DNA of 64,000 bases, from contig NZ_CP156079.1 in NCBI RefSeq assembly GCF_040892545.1, positions 4,747,501 to 4,811,500 of the forward strand. Direction: 5' to 3'. How positions within the stretch are numbered: the first letter of the stretch is position 1; each line of letters opens with the position of its first letter. The position numbers and the translations under genes are program-made. This document shows, piece by piece, positions 43,323 to 54,773 of the stretch. This DNA is from Paracidovorax avenae (GTDB lineage Bacteria; Pseudomonadota; Gammaproteobacteria; Burkholderiales; Burkholderiaceae_C). Under the pieces are notes generated by a model, which saw only the letters and a list, made by a program, of their open reading frames with translations, had not been told where the DNA came from and did not search any database.

Positions 43323-45449
43323 TCAGGCCACGGCCAGGCGGGAGAGATCGGCCACGCGGTTCATCGCCACGTGCAGGCTCTGCAGCAGGCCCTGGCGGTT
43401 CAGGCGCAGGTCCAGTTCCTCGGCGTTGACCATCACGTCGTCGAAGAACGCGTCCACGGGCGCGCGCAGCACGGCCAGGGTCTGCAGGCTGCCCGTGTAG
43501 TCGCCCGCGGCGAAGAGCGCATCGGCCTCGGGCACGAAACGCTGCAGGGCCGCATACAGGTCCTTCTCGGCCTGTTCGCGCAGCAGGTCGGGGTTGACGT
43601 GCGCGTCCACGTCGCCGGCCTTCTTGAGGATGTTGGTGACGCGCTTGTTGGCCGCGGCGAGCGCCGGGGCCTCGGGCAGCGCGGCAAAGGCGCGCACGGC
43701 AGCCAGCTGCTTGCCGACGAGGGCCAGGCGCTGGGGGCGCAGGGCCAGCACGGCATCGACTTCCTGGGCGCTGTAGCCCTGCTCGCGCAGGCTGCCGGCG
43801 AGCCGGTCGTAGATGAAGTCGGCCAGCGGCGCGGTGGGGTCCTGGATCTTGTCGCCGAAGGCCGGCAGCGCGCTGTGCAGCAGGGTTTCCAGGTCGAGCG
43901 GGAGTTCCTTCTCGACCAACATGCGGATCACGCCCAGTGCGTGGCGGCGCAGCGCGAACGGGTCGCGGTCGCCCGTGGGCAGGTTGCCGATGCCGAACAT
44001 GCCGACCAGGGTTTCGAGCTTGTCGGCCAGCGCCACCACCACGCCCACGTCGCCGCGCGGCAGCGTGTCGCCCGCGAAACGGGGCTTGTAGTGGTCTTCG
44101 ATGGCATCGGCCACTTCGGCGGGCAGGCCGTCGGCCTGGGCGTAGTAGCGGCCCATGGTGCCCTGCAGTTCCGGGAATTCGCCCACCATGTCGGTCACGA
44201 GGTCGGCCTTGGCCAGCTGCGCGGCCTGGTCGGCCTGGCGGGCCAGTTCCACGTCGCCGATCTGCTGGGCGATGGCCCGGGCGATGGCGCGCACGCGCTC
44301 CACGCGCTCGCCCTGGGTGCCCAATTGGTTGTGATAGACCACCTTGGCCAGCGAGGCCACGCGGGATTCGAGCGTCTTCTTGCGGTCCTGGTCGAAGAAG
44401 AACTTGGCATCGGCCAGGCGTGGGCGCACCACGCGCTCGTTGCCGCCGACCACGGCGCTCGCGTCGTCGGGGCGGATGTTGCTCACCACCAGGAAGCGGT
44501 GCGTGAGGCGGCCTTCGGCATCGAGCAGCGGGAAGTACTTCTGGTTGGCCTTCATCGTGAGGATCAGGCATTCCTGCGGCACGTCGAGGAACTGCTTCTC
44601 GAATTCGCACACCAGCACGTTGGGCCGTTCGACCAGCGCCGTGACTTCGTCGAGCAGCGCGTCGTCCTCGATGGGCCGCACGCCGCCGCCCACGCGCTCG
44701 GCGGCAGCCTGCAGCTGGCGCGCGATCTCGGCACGGCGATCGGCGAAGGCGGCGATGACGGCGCCCTCCTCGACCAGTTGCTGCGCGTAGGTGTCGGCGC
44801 TGCGGATGACCACCGGGTCCACGGCCGCCTCGAAGCGGTGGCCGTGGGTGGCGTTGCCGGCCGTGAGGCCCAGCACCGAGACGGACAGCAGCACCTCGGT
44901 GCCATGCAGCGCCAGGAGGCCGTGCGCGGGGCGCACGAAACTCACGCTGGTCCAGCCCGGCTGCTCGCAGCCCGAGGAAAGCTGGTAGCGCATCACCTTG
45001 GGGATGGGCAGCTTCGCGACGGATTCCTGCAGGGCCTTCTGCAGCCCTTCGGACAGGGTCGCGCCGCGCACGGTGCTGTCCAGGAACAGGGCCTCGGCCT
45101 TGCCGTCGGGCGCGCGGCGCAGGCCGGGCACGGCGGAAGCGTCGGCGCCCAGGGCGGCGAGCTTCTTGAGCAGCGCAGGCGTGGCATTGCCGGAGGCATC
45201 CAGGCCCACCGTGACGGGCATGAGCTTCTGCGAGACGGCCTTGTCGGCCGCCTGGGGTGCGACTTCGGTGATGTGGGCGGCCAGGCGCCGGGGCGAGGCA
45301 TAGGCCGTCACGCGCGATGCGGCGGAGGCGAGGCCCTGGGCCTGCAGTTGCGCGAGCAGCACGCCGGCGAAGGCGTCGCCGAGCTTCTGCAGGGCCTTCG
45401 GGGGCAGCTCTTCGACGAACAGTTCAACGAGAAGATTCGGATGGGTCAT
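43323..45449 (-). CDS. glyS: Glycine--tRNA ligase beta subunit
   Basis: The 708-residue GlyS is the tRNA-binding beta subunit of the bacterial alpha2beta2 glycyl-tRNA synthetase. It begins MTHPNLLVELFVEELPPKAL, has SSGCEQPGWTSVSFVRPAHG, and ends with a DALR-like anticodon-binding region (AFFDDVMVNAEELDLRLNRQ, LLQSLHVAMNRVADLSRLAV). The length matches the family. It lies 33 bp after glyQ. Confidence 0.97.
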   Translation of the reverse strand: MTHPNLLVELFVEELPPKALQKLGDAFAGVLLAQLQAQGLASAASRVTAYASPRRLAAHITEVAPQAADKAVSQKLMPVTVGLDASGNATPALLKKLAALGADASAVPGLRRAPDGKAEALFLDSTVRGATLSEGLQKALQESVAKLPIPKVMRYQLSSGCEQPGWTSVSFVRPAHGLLALHGTEVLLSVSVLGLTAGNATHGHRFEAAVDPVVIRSADTYAQQLVEEGAVIAAFADRRAEIARQLQAAAERVGGGVRPIEDDALLDEVTALVERPNVLVCEFEKQFLDVPQECLILTMKANQKYFPLLDAEGRLTHRFLVVSNIRPDDASAVVGGNERVVRPRLADAKFFFDQDRKKTLESRVASLAKVVYHNQLGTQGERVERVRAIARAIAQQIGDVELARQADQAAQLAKADLVTDMVGEFPELQGTMGRYYAQADGLPAEVADAIEDHYKPRFAGDTLPRGDVGVVVALADKLETLVGMFGIGNLPTGDRDPFALRRHALGVIRMLVEKELPLDLETLLHSALPAFGDKIQDPTAPLADFIYDRLAGSLREQGYSAQEVDAVLALRPQRLALVGKQLAAVRAFAALPEAPALAAANKRVTNILKKAGDVDAHVNPDLLREQAEKDLYAALQRFVPEADALFAAGDYTGSLQTLAVLRAPVDAFFDDVMVNAEELDLRLNRQGLLQSLHVAMNRVADLSRLAVA

Positions 45450-45482
45450 GGTGGTGTCTCTCGGTCCGTGGTGCCGGCGCCC

Positions 45483-46427
45483 TCAGGCGGCGTCCTTCTT
45501 CTGCGATGGCTGCTGCTCGGCCTTGGCGATGTCGGCCAGCACTTCGTCGGCCCAGGCGCGGGGCGCCATGGGGAAGCCCAGGCGCGCGCGGCTGTCCAGG
45601 TAGCTGCGGGCCACGGCGCGCGCGAGGTTGCGGATGCGGCCGATGTAGGCGGCGCGCTCGGTCACGGAAATGGCGCCGCGCGCGTCCAGCAGGTTGAAGC
45701 TGTGCGCGGCCTTGAGCACCTGCTCGTAGGCAGGCAACGCGAGCTGCTGGCCCATGAGGTACTGCGCCTGCTTTTCGTGCGCCGCGAAGGCGGTGAAGAG
45801 GAAGTCGGCGTCGGAATGCTCGAAGTTGTAGGTGGACTGCTCCACCTCGTTCTGGTGATAGACGTCGCCGTACTTGAGCGTATCGGTCCAGGCCAGGTTA
45901 TAGACGTTGTCCACGCCCTGCAGGTACATGGCCAGGCGCTCCAGGCCATAGGTGATCTCGCCCGTGGCCGGCTTGCAGTCGATGCCGCCCACCTGCTGGA
46001 AATAGGTGAACTGCGTCACCTCCATGCCATTGAGCCAGACCTCCCACCCCAGGCCCCAGGCGCCGAGCGTGGGGTTCTCCCAGTCGTCCTCGACGAAGCG
46101 GATGTCGTTCTTCTTCAGGTCGAAGCCCAGCGCCTCGAGCGAGCCCAGGTACAGCTCCAGGATGTTGTCCGGCGCGGGCTTGAGCACCACCTGGTACTGG
46201 TAGTAGTGCTGCAGGCGGTTCGGGTTCTCTCCGTAGCGGCCGTCCTTGGGCCGGCGGCTGGGCTGCACGTAGGCGGCCTTCCAGGGCTCCGGCCCCAGCG
46301 CGCGCAGGAAGGTCGCGGTATGCGAGGTGCCGGCACCCACTTCCATGTCGTAGGGCTGCAGGAGCGCGCAGCCCTGGGCGTCCCAGTACGACTGCAGCTT
46401 CAGGATGATTTGCTGGAAGGTCAACAT
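45483..46427 (-). CDS. glyQ: Glycine--tRNA ligase alpha subunit
   Basis: The 314-residue catalytic alpha subunit starts at 46427 ([15 protein letters not shown]). It contains [40 protein letters not shown], the ATP/Gly region and [20 protein letters not shown]. The frame stays open further upstream into the divergent promoter region, but those codons are not GlyQ-like. Confidence 0.98.
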   Translation of the reverse strand: MLTFQQIILKLQSYWDAQGCALLQPYDMEVGAGTSHTATFLRALGPEPWKAAYVQPSRRPKDGRYGENPNRLQHYYQYQVVLKPAPDNILELYLGSLEALGFDLKKNDIRFVEDDWENPTLGAWGLGWEVWLNGMEVTQFTYFQQVGGIDCKPATGEITYGLERLAMYLQGVDNVYNLAWTDTLKYGDVYHQNEVEQSTYNFEHSDADFLFTAFAAHEKQAQYLMGQQLALPAYEQVLKAAHSFNLLDARGAISVTERAAYIGRIRNLARAVARSYLDSRARLGFPMAPRAWADEVLADIAKAEQQPSQKKDAA

Positions 46428-46616
46428 GCGTGTGTGTCCTGGCGGCCGGGCGGCTGCAAGCCGTCTGCCCGGGCGCGCGGTCTTGGAGGATGGTCGCGCA
46501 GCGCGCGGAACCGGGGATTCTACGGGGCCGGGCCGCCGCGCCTGCGCCCCGGGGGGCGGCGCCGCATTCGCAAGCATGGGCGGAAGCAGGCGCCACGGGG
46601 TGCAGGCGGCCCGCCA

Positions 46617-46645
46617 TTTACAGCCAAAGGCCGCGCAGATATATT
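46617..46645 (+). promoter_or_regulatory. Sigma-70-type promoter for the cytochrome gene
   Basis: TTTACA (46617-46622) and TATATT (46640-46645) are separated by exactly 17 bp, a strong consensus match in this GC-rich DNA. The expected transcript would start near 46652, leaving a leader of about 114 nt before the ATG at 46766. The 338-bp gap between glyQ and the cytochrome gene holds no other gene that I can see. Confidence 0.7.
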
Positions 46646-46765
46646 CCGTACAATGGAATTCAATAGAAGCCGTCGCCTGGATTCTTCCTGGACTCCTGCG
46701 CAGGCTGCGGTACCCACAACGACTTTCCCGCCCCCGAGGTGCGCTCGCCCGGGGCAATCCCGACG

Positions 46766-47809
46766 ATGACCGTGAATCGCACGGGCCTGCAGGCGCTGGC
46801 CCTTGCCCTGGCAGCCATTCCATTGGCCGCCGGCGCCTTCGATATCGCTCCGCACCACGTGGGCGACGCCCTTCCCACCGAACAGGCCCGGGCCATGCTG
46901 GCACGCCATGCCGCCCGGCCGCCGCAGCCATGGCGCGAGCCGGACGCCAATCGGCTGCCCCCGGGGCCGGAGGGCGACGCGGTCCGCGAGGGCATCGATC
47001 TCCTGCGCAACACGTCCTCCCGCGTCGGCCGGCTGGCGCCGGATGCCTCGAAGCGCCTGTCCTGGAACAGCCTGAACTGCGTGCATTGCCACCAGGCCGG
47101 TCCGTCGGGCCTGCCGGGCACCAAGCCCCATGCGCTGCCGCTCGTGAATGCCGTCAACGACTATCCGAAGTTCGACATCAAGTCCGGGAAGATCATCTCG
47201 CTGGAGCAGCGCGTCATCGGCATGTTCGGCCCGGGCAGCGTGCCGGTCGGGCCGAACATGCCCGAGCTGCGGTCCATCATGGCCTACCTGCGCTGGCTGG
47301 CGCAGGGGACGGTGCCGCATTCCGCCATGGAGCGAACGGGGCTGCTGCCCATGCCGTCCGTCGCGCGGGCGGCCGATCCGCAGCGTGGCGCGCGGCTGTT
47401 CGCCTCGCTGTGCAGTGCCTGCCACGGCGCGGACGCCACCGGCCAGCGGCGCCCGGACTACGCCCGGGGCGGCGGCTACCTGTTTCCGCCGATCGCCGGC
47501 ACGGACACGTACGACAACGCGGGCCACATGTTCGCGGTGCCGCTGCTCGCGCGCTACATCCGCGCGTCGATGCCGTCAGGCACCACGTACGAGCGGCCGC
47601 GGCTCACACCCGGGCAGGCGCTCGACATCGCGGCCTTCCTGAACGACGACGCCACGCCCCGCCTGCAGAACCCGAACCGGCTGCGCCTGTATCCGGACCC
47701 GGCCCTGCGGCCGCAGGGCTTCGCGATCCCGGAGCACTTCACCGGCCAGCCGCAGGCCTACCGCCGGGCGAAGTTCGGCCCCTTCCGCGACATCAACGAG
47801 AACTACTGA
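46766..47809 (+). CDS. TsdA-like dihaem c-type cytochrome
   Basis: The 347-residue exported protein has a signal peptide ([15 protein letters not shown]) and two CxxCH haem sites (CVHCH and CSACH). The first domain has [35 protein letters not shown] and [17 protein letters not shown], a layout like thiosulfate dehydrogenase TsdA. The second is a cytochrome c ([39 protein letters not shown]). The TsdA-family Cys that I expect after the first haem (in RxxxC) is not present; the protein reads [10 protein letters not shown]. Substrate oxidation or electron transfer in the periplasm is likely, but thiosulfate activity is doubtful. It overlaps the convergent fabB end by 7 bp. Confidence 0.82.
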   Translation: MTVNRTGLQALALALAAIPLAAGAFDIAPHHVGDALPTEQARAMLARHAARPPQPWREPDANRLPPGPEGDAVREGIDLLRNTSSRVGRLAPDASKRLSWNSLNCVHCHQAGPSGLPGTKPHALPLVNAVNDYPKFDIKSGKIISLEQRVIGMFGPGSVPVGPNMPELRSIMAYLRWLAQGTVPHSAMERTGLLPMPSVARAADPQRGARLFASLCSACHGADATGQRRPDYARGGGYLFPPIAGTDTYDNAGHMFAVPLLARYIRASMPSGTTYERPRLTPGQALDIAAFLNDDATPRLQNPNRLRLYPDPALRPQGFAIPEHFTGQPQAYRRAKFGPFRDINENY

Positions 47810-49029
47810 CCATCCCAGCGCCGCAGCACCAGGCTGGCATTGGTGCCGCCGAAGCCGAAGCTGTTGGACAGCGCGGTGCGCAGCGGCGCCTCGCGCGTGG
47901 TGGTCACCAGGGGCATGCCTTCCACGGCGGGGTCGGGGGTCTCGACATTGGCGGAGCCGGCGATGAAGCCCTTCTGCAGCATGATCAGGCAGTAGATCGC
48001 CTCCTGCACCCCGGTGGCGCCCAGCGAGTGGCCGGTGAGCGACTTGGTGGAGGAGAACGGCGGCACCGCGTCGCCGAAGACCGTGCGGATGGCACGCAGT
48101 TCCGGCACATCGCCGACGGGAGTGGAGGTGCCGTGGGTATTGATGTAGTCGATGGACGCATCCAGGCCCTCGATGGCCTGGCGCATGCACGCGATGGCAC
48201 CGTCGCCCGAAGGCGCGACCATGTCGGCTCCGTCGGACGTGGCACCGAACCCGATCACCTCCCCGAGGATGGTGGCGCCGCGCGCCTGGGCATGCTCCAG
48301 GCTTTCGAGCACCACGGCGCCGCCGCCGCCCGACAGCACGAAACCGTCGCGGTTCGCGTCGTAGGCGCGGGAGGCTTTCTCCGGCGTGTCGTTGTATTTG
48401 CTGGACATCGCGCCCATGGCGTCGAACAGCAGTCCCATGCCCCAGGTGACCTCTTCGCCGCCGCCGGCGAACATCACGTCCTGCATGCCCCAGGCGATCT
48501 GCTGGGCCGCCGCGCCGATGCAGTGCGCGGACGTGCTGCAGGCGGAGGTGATCGAATAGTTGATGCCCTTGATGCCGAAATTCGTCGAAAGGCAGGCCGA
48601 GACGGTCGAGCTCATGCAGCGCGTGACCTGGTAGGGCCCCACGCGGCGGATGCCCTTGGAGCGCAGGATGTCCGCGGATTCGATCTGGTTCTCGGGCGAG
48701 CCCCCGCCCGAGCCCATGATGAGGCCGGTGCGCGGGTGCGAGACCTGGTCCGGTGCCAGGCCCGCCTGGGCGATGGCATCCTCCAGGGCGATGTGGGCAT
48801 AGGCCGCGGCATCGCCCATGAAGCGCAGCTGCTTGCGGTCGATGCGCGCTTCCAGGTCGATGTCGGGCACGCCCGCCACCTGGCTGCGCATGCCCAGCTC
48901 GGTGAACTTCGGCATGGCACGGATGCCCGGGCGGCTCTCGCGCAGCGAGGCCTCCACGGTGGCGAGGTCGTTGCCGATGCAGGAAACGATGCCCGCGCCG
49001 GTGATGACGACACGCTTTCTCATGCTCAT
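47803..49029 (-). CDS. fabB: Beta-ketoacyl-ACP synthase I
   Basis: The 408-residue condensing enzyme of unsaturated fatty-acid synthesis has the Cys164 nucleophile in [13 protein letters not shown], and the two catalytic His in [12 protein letters not shown] and [22 protein letters not shown] closes the chain. The start at 49029 overlaps the fabA stop as ATGA; an in-frame ATG lies six bases later. The fabA-fabB pair makes the anaerobic unsaturated fatty-acid pathway. Confidence 0.96.
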   Translation of the reverse strand: MSMRKRVVITGAGIVSCIGNDLATVEASLRESRPGIRAMPKFTELGMRSQVAGVPDIDLEARIDRKQLRFMGDAAAYAHIALEDAIAQAGLAPDQVSHPRTGLIMGSGGGSPENQIESADILRSKGIRRVGPYQVTRCMSSTVSACLSTNFGIKGINYSITSACSTSAHCIGAAAQQIAWGMQDVMFAGGGEEVTWGMGLLFDAMGAMSSKYNDTPEKASRAYDANRDGFVLSGGGGAVVLESLEHAQARGATILGEVIGFGATSDGADMVAPSGDGAIACMRQAIEGLDASIDYINTHGTSTPVGDVPELRAIRTVFGDAVPPFSSTKSLTGHSLGATGVQEAIYCLIMLQKGFIAGSANVETPDPAVEGMPLVTTTREAPLRTALSNSFGFGGTNASLVLRRWDGQ

Positions 49030-49568
49030 GCCCCCGCCTCCTCCCGCGCCGGCGCAGCCGCCGCGGCGTCTTCCTTCTTGAAAAGGCCCACGCGCAGGTC
49101 GGAGGCCACGTAGATTTCCTGGCCGTCGGCCAGGAGGCGCGCATCGCCGATCGCCATGACCAGCTTGCGCTTGATGACGCGCTTGATGTCGATCTCGTAG
49201 GTGACGAGCTTGACGTTGGGGCCCACCTCGCCGGTGAACTTGACCTCGCCCGCGCCCAGTGCGCGCCCCCGGCCCGGCAGTTGCAGCCAGGTCAGGTAGA
49301 AACCGATGAGCTGCCACATCGCGTCCAGGCCCAGGCAGCCCGGCATGACCGGGTCGCCCTGGAAGTGGCAGTCGAAGAACCAGAGATCCGGCCGCACGTC
49401 CAGTTCGGCGCGAATCCTCCCCAGCCCGTGCGCGCCGCCGTCGGCGTCGATGTGCGTGATGCGGTCGAACATCAGCATGGGCGGCAGCGGGAGTCGTCCG
49501 CTGTCAGGGGTGAACAGCCTGCCTTCGCCCGAGGCGATCAGTTGTTCATAGGAAAAGGATTCAGCCAT
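49026..49568 (-). CDS. fabA: 3-hydroxyacyl-ACP dehydratase/isomerase FabA
   Basis: The 180-residue hotdog enzyme dehydrates beta-hydroxydecanoyl-ACP and isomerises the product to the cis-3 isomer. The active site is His68 in [16 protein letters not shown] and Asp82 in [14 protein letters not shown]. The start at 49568 ([10 protein letters not shown]) fits the family length. The C-terminal 12 residues are Ala/Glu-rich. It is first in the fabA-fabB operon. Confidence 0.96.
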   Translation of the reverse strand: MAESFSYEQLIASGEGRLFTPDSGRLPLPPMLMFDRITHIDADGGAHGLGRIRAELDVRPDLWFFDCHFQGDPVMPGCLGLDAMWQLIGFYLTWLQLPGRGRALGAGEVKFTGEVGPNVKLVTYEIDIKRVIKRKLVMAIGDARLLADGQEIYVASDLRVGLFKKEDAAAAAPAREEAGA

Positions 49569-49736
49569 TGTCAGTCGTGCTCCAGGTCGGCGCTCAGCGC
49601 CGCGTTTCGTGTGCGCGGCCCTGGCATTGCCGGGGCCGCGGATGCGCATTATCCAGTCTGCGGCGGGCGCGCCTACCGCGCGGGGGCGACAGACCCCATG
49701 CGGGAATGCCGCACCCGCTTGACGCCGCGCAATAAA

Positions 49737-49759
49737 AAGGGCCGCACGCGGCGGCCCTT
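49737..49759 (-). terminator. Intrinsic terminator after the asparaginase gene
   Basis: Arms AAGGGCCGC (49737-49745) and GCGGCCCTT (49751-49759) are perfect over 9 bp with a 5-nt loop. Read on the minus strand, the hairpin is followed by a run of U. It lies about 55 bp after the asparaginase stop and separates that gene from fabA. Confidence 0.85.
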
Positions 49760-49812
49760 CGGGAGATCCGGCCCGGTGGCAGGCGAGCCGCCGGACCGTG
49801 CGGCCGAGCCGC

Positions 49813-50937
<1,125 letters not shown>

Positions 50938-51009
50938 TTACAAGCCCGTTGTACGGGTGCCGTATGGTAGGAAGGAGGCAACACGGCAGTGGGGAATAAT
51001 CCGAGGCTG

Positions 51010-51030
51010 GGTATGAATGGAATTCATACC
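51010..51030. promoter_or_regulatory. Perfect palindrome between asparaginase and lysR
   Basis: Arms GGTATGAAT (51010-51018) and ATTCATACC (51022-51030) form a perfect 9-bp inverted repeat around GGA. Within it TGAATGGAATTCA satisfies the LysR-box rule T-N11-A. The site is 25 bp before the lysR start and 100 bp before the divergent asparaginase start. It is a probable LysR operator. Confidence 0.7.
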
Positions 51031-51054
51031 TCTCCCGATCCGCCTCCCCAAGCC

Positions 51055-51993
51055 ATGAACCTACGGCAACTCGAAGTCTTCCAGGCCGTCATGCAGACGG
51101 GCAACATGAGCGCCGCAGCCCGGCTCGTCAGCATCACCCCGTCGGCCGTGAGCAAGACCATCGCCCATGCCGAACTGCAGCTCGGCTATCCGCTGTTCAA
51201 CCGCGTCCGGGGGGCCCTGGTGCCGACGCCCGAGGCGCAGGCATTGTTCGCGGCATCGGTCCAGATCCACCGCCAGCTCGACGAATTGCGCCGCACCGCC
51301 GTCAACCTGCGCCAGCCCGAGGGCGGCCAAGTGCGCCTGGGCGCGATTCCCTCGGTCACGCACACCTTCCTGCCCACGGTGCTGGAGCTGCACGTGCGCG
51401 AATCCCCCCGCGTGAAGGTGGAAGTGCGCACTCTGCACCCCGACCAGATGGCCCAGGCGCTGCTGACCCGAACAGTGGATTTCGCCCTGGGCTTCTATCC
51501 GCACCCGCACCCGCAGGTGTGCAGCGCCATCCTGGTCAGTGGCCCGCTCTCGATCGCGGTGGGCCGCGACATCTGGCAGCGGGCCGTGCGCGTGAGCCGC
51601 AACGACCCGATCTCGTTCCTGTCCAACACCCCCATGATCCAGCTGCTGGGCGACGATCCCATGCGCGGGCCCATGGCCGAACTGGCACGCGACCTGGGGG
51701 TGCATACCGAACTGGGCATCCAGGTGCAGACCTCGCAGCTGGCGGTGGAACTGGTGCGGCGCGGACTGGGATGGACGGTGGTGGACTTCCTCACGGCCGG
51801 CAACCTGGACCCGGCCACGGTGGTGGCGGTACCGCTGCGCCACCTCCCGCCCATTCCCCTGCATGCCTACCATGCCGAGCACCGCCCGCCGGACCGGCAC
51901 GCGGCCCGGATGCTGGCGCGGTTGCCGGGGCTGCTGCACGCAGTGCTGGGACGCGCGCCTTCGGCGGAGCAGCCGGTGCCATCCGGCAGCTGA
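51055..51993 (+). CDS. LysR family transcriptional regulator
   Basis: The 312-residue regulator has an N-terminal HTH (LRQLEVFQAVMQTGNMSAAA, SITPSAVSKTIAHAELQLG). The substrate-binding domain (VRLGAIPSVTHTFLPTVLEL, DFALGFYP, VELVRRGLGWTVVDFL) has a C-terminal Pro/Ala tail. It diverges from the asparaginase gene, with a palindrome in between. The effector may be an amino acid such as Asn/Asp, by inference. Confidence 0.93.
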   Translation: MNLRQLEVFQAVMQTGNMSAAARLVSITPSAVSKTIAHAELQLGYPLFNRVRGALVPTPEAQALFAASVQIHRQLDELRRTAVNLRQPEGGQVRLGAIPSVTHTFLPTVLELHVRESPRVKVEVRTLHPDQMAQALLTRTVDFALGFYPHPHPQVCSAILVSGPLSIAVGRDIWQRAVRVSRNDPISFLSNTPMIQLLGDDPMRGPMAELARDLGVHTELGIQVQTSQLAVELVRRGLGWTVVDFLTAGNLDPATVVAVPLRHLPPIPLHAYHAEHRPPDRHAARMLARLPGLLHAVLGRAPSAEQPVPSGS

Positions 51994-52041
51994 CCCGGGG
52001 CGGCGGACGCCGGCCGGCGGCCGTGGCCCCATGCACTGGTA

Positions 52042-53646
52042 TCAGCGTCCGCGGGAGCGCGCCGCGAAGGCCGCAGCCACCACCAATGCGCCCAGCAGCC
52101 ACAGCGGCCACAACCCGGCCCGCGCCGCCCACCAGGCGAACGGCGTGGGTGGTCCGTCCCGTCCCTCCACCTCGCCGCGCAGGATGCCGCGCTGCACCGA
52201 GGGCAGCCGCGCAGCCACCATGCCGCGGTGGTCGATCAGTGCGGTGGCACCGGTGTTGGTGGCGCGCACCATCGGCCGCTCGAATTCCAGCGCCCGCATG
52301 CGGCTGATCGCCAGGTGCTGGTCGATGGCCACGGAATCGCCGAACCAGGCGATATTGCTCAGGTTGACGAACACCGTCGGGGCGGCGGCCCGGTCCGCGA
52401 AGCGCGCGGCCAGCTCCTCGCCGAACAGATCCTCGTAGCAGATGTTCGGCGCCAGGCGCTGCCCGGCCCAGGCGAAGGGCGCCTGGACCATGCCGCCCCG
52501 GTTGAAATCACCCAGCGGGATGTTCATCAGTTCGGTGAACCACCGGAAGAACGGCGGGACGAACTCCCCGAACGGCACGAGGTGGTGCTTGTCATATTGG
52601 TAGGGCGCCGTCCTGCCCGGCGCGTAACCGATGACGGAATTCGTATAGCCCCGCTCCGGGTCGCCCAGCGGGATGCCGATCAGCGCGGCCCGGCCGCCCT
52701 GCGGGCCGCTGCGGGTGAAACGCTCTGCGATGGACTCCAGGTAGCCTGGCACCAGTTGCTGGGGCAACAGCGGGATGGCGGTCTCCGGCGCCACGACCAG
52801 GGCGGCATCCGCTTCGCGCAACGCATCGCCGTACCAGCGCAGGGCCATCGGCACGCCGCTGCCAGCCTGGAATTTCTCGTCCTGCGGGATATTGCCCTGC
52901 AGCAGCGCAACCGACAGCAGGGAGGGGGCTTCGGCCACCGGCGCGCCGCAGCGGTCCACCGCACAGTGGCGCTGCGCGGCCAACCCTGCCCAGGCGCATG
53001 CCAGCACCACGGCCGCGGCCCAGCACCGGGGACGGCGAAGGTCCGCCACCCGCAGTTGCGCGGCCAGCATCGCCAGCAGGGCCGCCACGGCGCCGATGCC
53101 ATACACCCCCACCCAGCGCGCGAACACCCGCAGCGGGCCCTCGACATGCGCATAGCCACCGGCGCCCCAGGGGAAGCCGGTCCACCACACGCCGCGCGCC
53201 AGTTCGGCCAGCAGCCAGAGTGCGGCGAAGGCGGCGGCCTGCCAGCCCTTGCGGCGCGGGAGGCGGTCGCGCAGGTGCACGAACACCGCCGACGCGGCCG
53301 CGTAGTAGCTGCCCAGGAAGGCCGCCAGCGCCAGCACCGCCAGTGCCGCCAGCGGCGCCGCCAGGCCGCCGTAGGTGTGCATGGAAATGAACAGCCACCA
53401 GAAGGTGCCCGCGAGCCAGGCCGTGGCGAAGGCTGCGCCGAGACCGGCCCCCTGCCCTGCCCCGCGCGCCGACAGCAGGACACGCGCGAAGGCTGCGAGC
53501 GAGGCAATCTGCAGCCACCAGAGCGGCTCGCCGCCCCAGGGCCAGGCGATGGAAGCCGCCTGCGCCAGCCCGGCCAGCACGGCAGCCGTCCAGAGGAGCA
53601 CCGCGGGCGCCCGCGGGCGCCCGGTGCCATAGGCTTGCAGGAGCAT
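52042..53646 (-). CDS. lnt: Apolipoprotein N-acyltransferase
   Basis: The 534-residue Lnt transfers a fatty acyl group to the N-terminal Cys of lipoproteins. It has several N-terminal membrane helices and a nitrilase-like domain. The catalytic residues are seen as Glu in VVAPETAIPLLP, Lys in YDKHHLVPFGEFVP and Cys in NICYEDLFGEELA. It starts 2 bp after the corC stop, so the two are co-transcribed as in other Proteobacteria. Confidence 0.95.
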   Translation of the reverse strand: MLLQAYGTGRPRAPAVLLWTAAVLAGLAQAASIAWPWGGEPLWWLQIASLAAFARVLLSARGAGQGAGLGAAFATAWLAGTFWWLFISMHTYGGLAAPLAALAVLALAAFLGSYYAAASAVFVHLRDRLPRRKGWQAAAFAALWLLAELARGVWWTGFPWGAGGYAHVEGPLRVFARWVGVYGIGAVAALLAMLAAQLRVADLRRPRCWAAAVVLACAWAGLAAQRHCAVDRCGAPVAEAPSLLSVALLQGNIPQDEKFQAGSGVPMALRWYGDALREADAALVVAPETAIPLLPQQLVPGYLESIAERFTRSGPQGGRAALIGIPLGDPERGYTNSVIGYAPGRTAPYQYDKHHLVPFGEFVPPFFRWFTELMNIPLGDFNRGGMVQAPFAWAGQRLAPNICYEDLFGEELAARFADRAAAPTVFVNLSNIAWFGDSVAIDQHLAISRMRALEFERPMVRATNTGATALIDHRGMVAARLPSVQRGILRGEVEGRDGPPTPFAWWAARAGLWPLWLLGALVVAAAFAARSRGR

Positions 53647-53648
53647 GG

Positions 53649-54533
53649 TCAGCCGGCGTCCGGTTCGGCGCCCGGGGGCTGCAGCGAGACCTTGAACCAG
53701 CGCACCGCGCCACCCTTGGTGTGCAGCACCACGAAGCGCAGGCCGCCGAGATCCAGCGATTCCCCGCGGCGCGGCGCATGGCCCAGCTCGTGCGCGATCA
53801 GGCCGCCGATGGTCTCAAACTCCTCGTCCCTGTCGGAGCCCTCGAGGGCGGGCAGGTCGAAGGCCTCGGCCACGCGCTCCACGGGCGTGTCGCCGCTCAC
53901 GCGGTAGGTCCGGTCCGCCAGGGCGAAGATGTCGCCTTCGTCCTCGGGGATGTCGAATTCGTCCTCGATCTCGCCCACGATCTGCTCGAGCACATCCTCG
54001 ATGGTGACCAGCCCGGCCACCCGGCCGAACTCGTCGATCACCACCGCCATGTGGATGCGGTTGGCGCGGAACTCGCGCAGCAGGTCGTTCAGCCCCTTGC
54101 TCTCGGGCACGTACACCACGGAGCGCAGCAGCGCCCGGAGGTTCAGCTCGGGCGCCCGCTGCAGCTTGAGCAGGTCCTTCGCCATGAGGATGCCGATGAT
54201 GTTCTCGCGCTCCCCCTGGTACACCGGGAACCGCGAATGGGCGGTGTCGATCACCTGGTGCAGCAGCGTCTCGAATGGCTGGTCGATGTCGATCAGGTCC
54301 ATGCGCGGCGCGGGCACCATCACGTCGCTGGCCGTCATCTCGGCCATGCGCAGGACGCGTTCGAGCATCACGCGCGCATCGGCATTGATGACGTCGTTGT
54401 CCTCCGCCTCGGCCAGGGTGGCGATCAGTTCATCCTTGGAATCGGGGCCGGGATGGATGAACTCGATGAGGCGCTGCAGGAACGTGCGCTTGTCTTCGCG
54501 GTCGGAGGGGCGCGCAGGGTGGGGGTCGGACAC
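53649..54533 (-). CDS. corC: CorC/HlyC-family CBS-pair protein
   Basis: The 294-residue cytoplasmic protein has two CBS domains (MTASDVMVPAPRMDLID; LNDLLREFRANRIHMAVVID) and a CorC_HlyC C-terminal domain (YRVSGDTPVERVAEAFD, GGLIAHELGHAPRRG). It is linked to Mg/Co efflux in Salmonella and lies next to lnt in many Proteobacteria. No transmembrane helix is present, so an additional partner would do transport. Confidence 0.94.
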   Translation of the reverse strand: MSDPHPARPSDREDKRTFLQRLIEFIHPGPDSKDELIATLAEAEDNDVINADARVMLERVLRMAEMTASDVMVPAPRMDLIDIDQPFETLLHQVIDTAHSRFPVYQGERENIIGILMAKDLLKLQRAPELNLRALLRSVVYVPESKGLNDLLREFRANRIHMAVVIDEFGRVAGLVTIEDVLEQIVGEIEDEFDIPEDEGDIFALADRTYRVSGDTPVERVAEAFDLPALEGSDRDEEFETIGGLIAHELGHAPRRGESLDLGGLRFVVLHTKGGAVRWFKVSLQPPGAEPDAG

Positions 54534-54773
54534 GGTCTCGGTGTGCAGGACGTGCGGTGGTTGTCAGGCCTCCAAGGATAGCGGATGCCCGCGACACCCC
54601 CGCTGGCGTGCCGCGGGCCGGCCTTCACACCCTGACACAAATTCGCGCGGCGCTGCCCGGCCGCTGCGGGCTGCCGCTTCCTATCATGCCGCTTTCCGGG
54701 GCGGCGCCGGCGCAATGCGCGATGGCGACCGGCAGCCCCCCGTACACAGGCAGTACGACAGGAGAACAGCAGC

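Noticed and set aside
42669..46769. A 1366-codon open frame on the plus strand
   Set aside because: It lies opposite gmhB, a membrane gene, glyS and glyQ. Its translation is His/Arg/Gln-rich without domains, a usual shadow in high-GC DNA.
46405..49113. Very long plus-strand frame spanning glyQ start, cytochrome and fabB
   Set aside because: The real cytochrome gene is in a different plus frame with signal peptide and two CxxCH sites; fabB is on the opposite strand.
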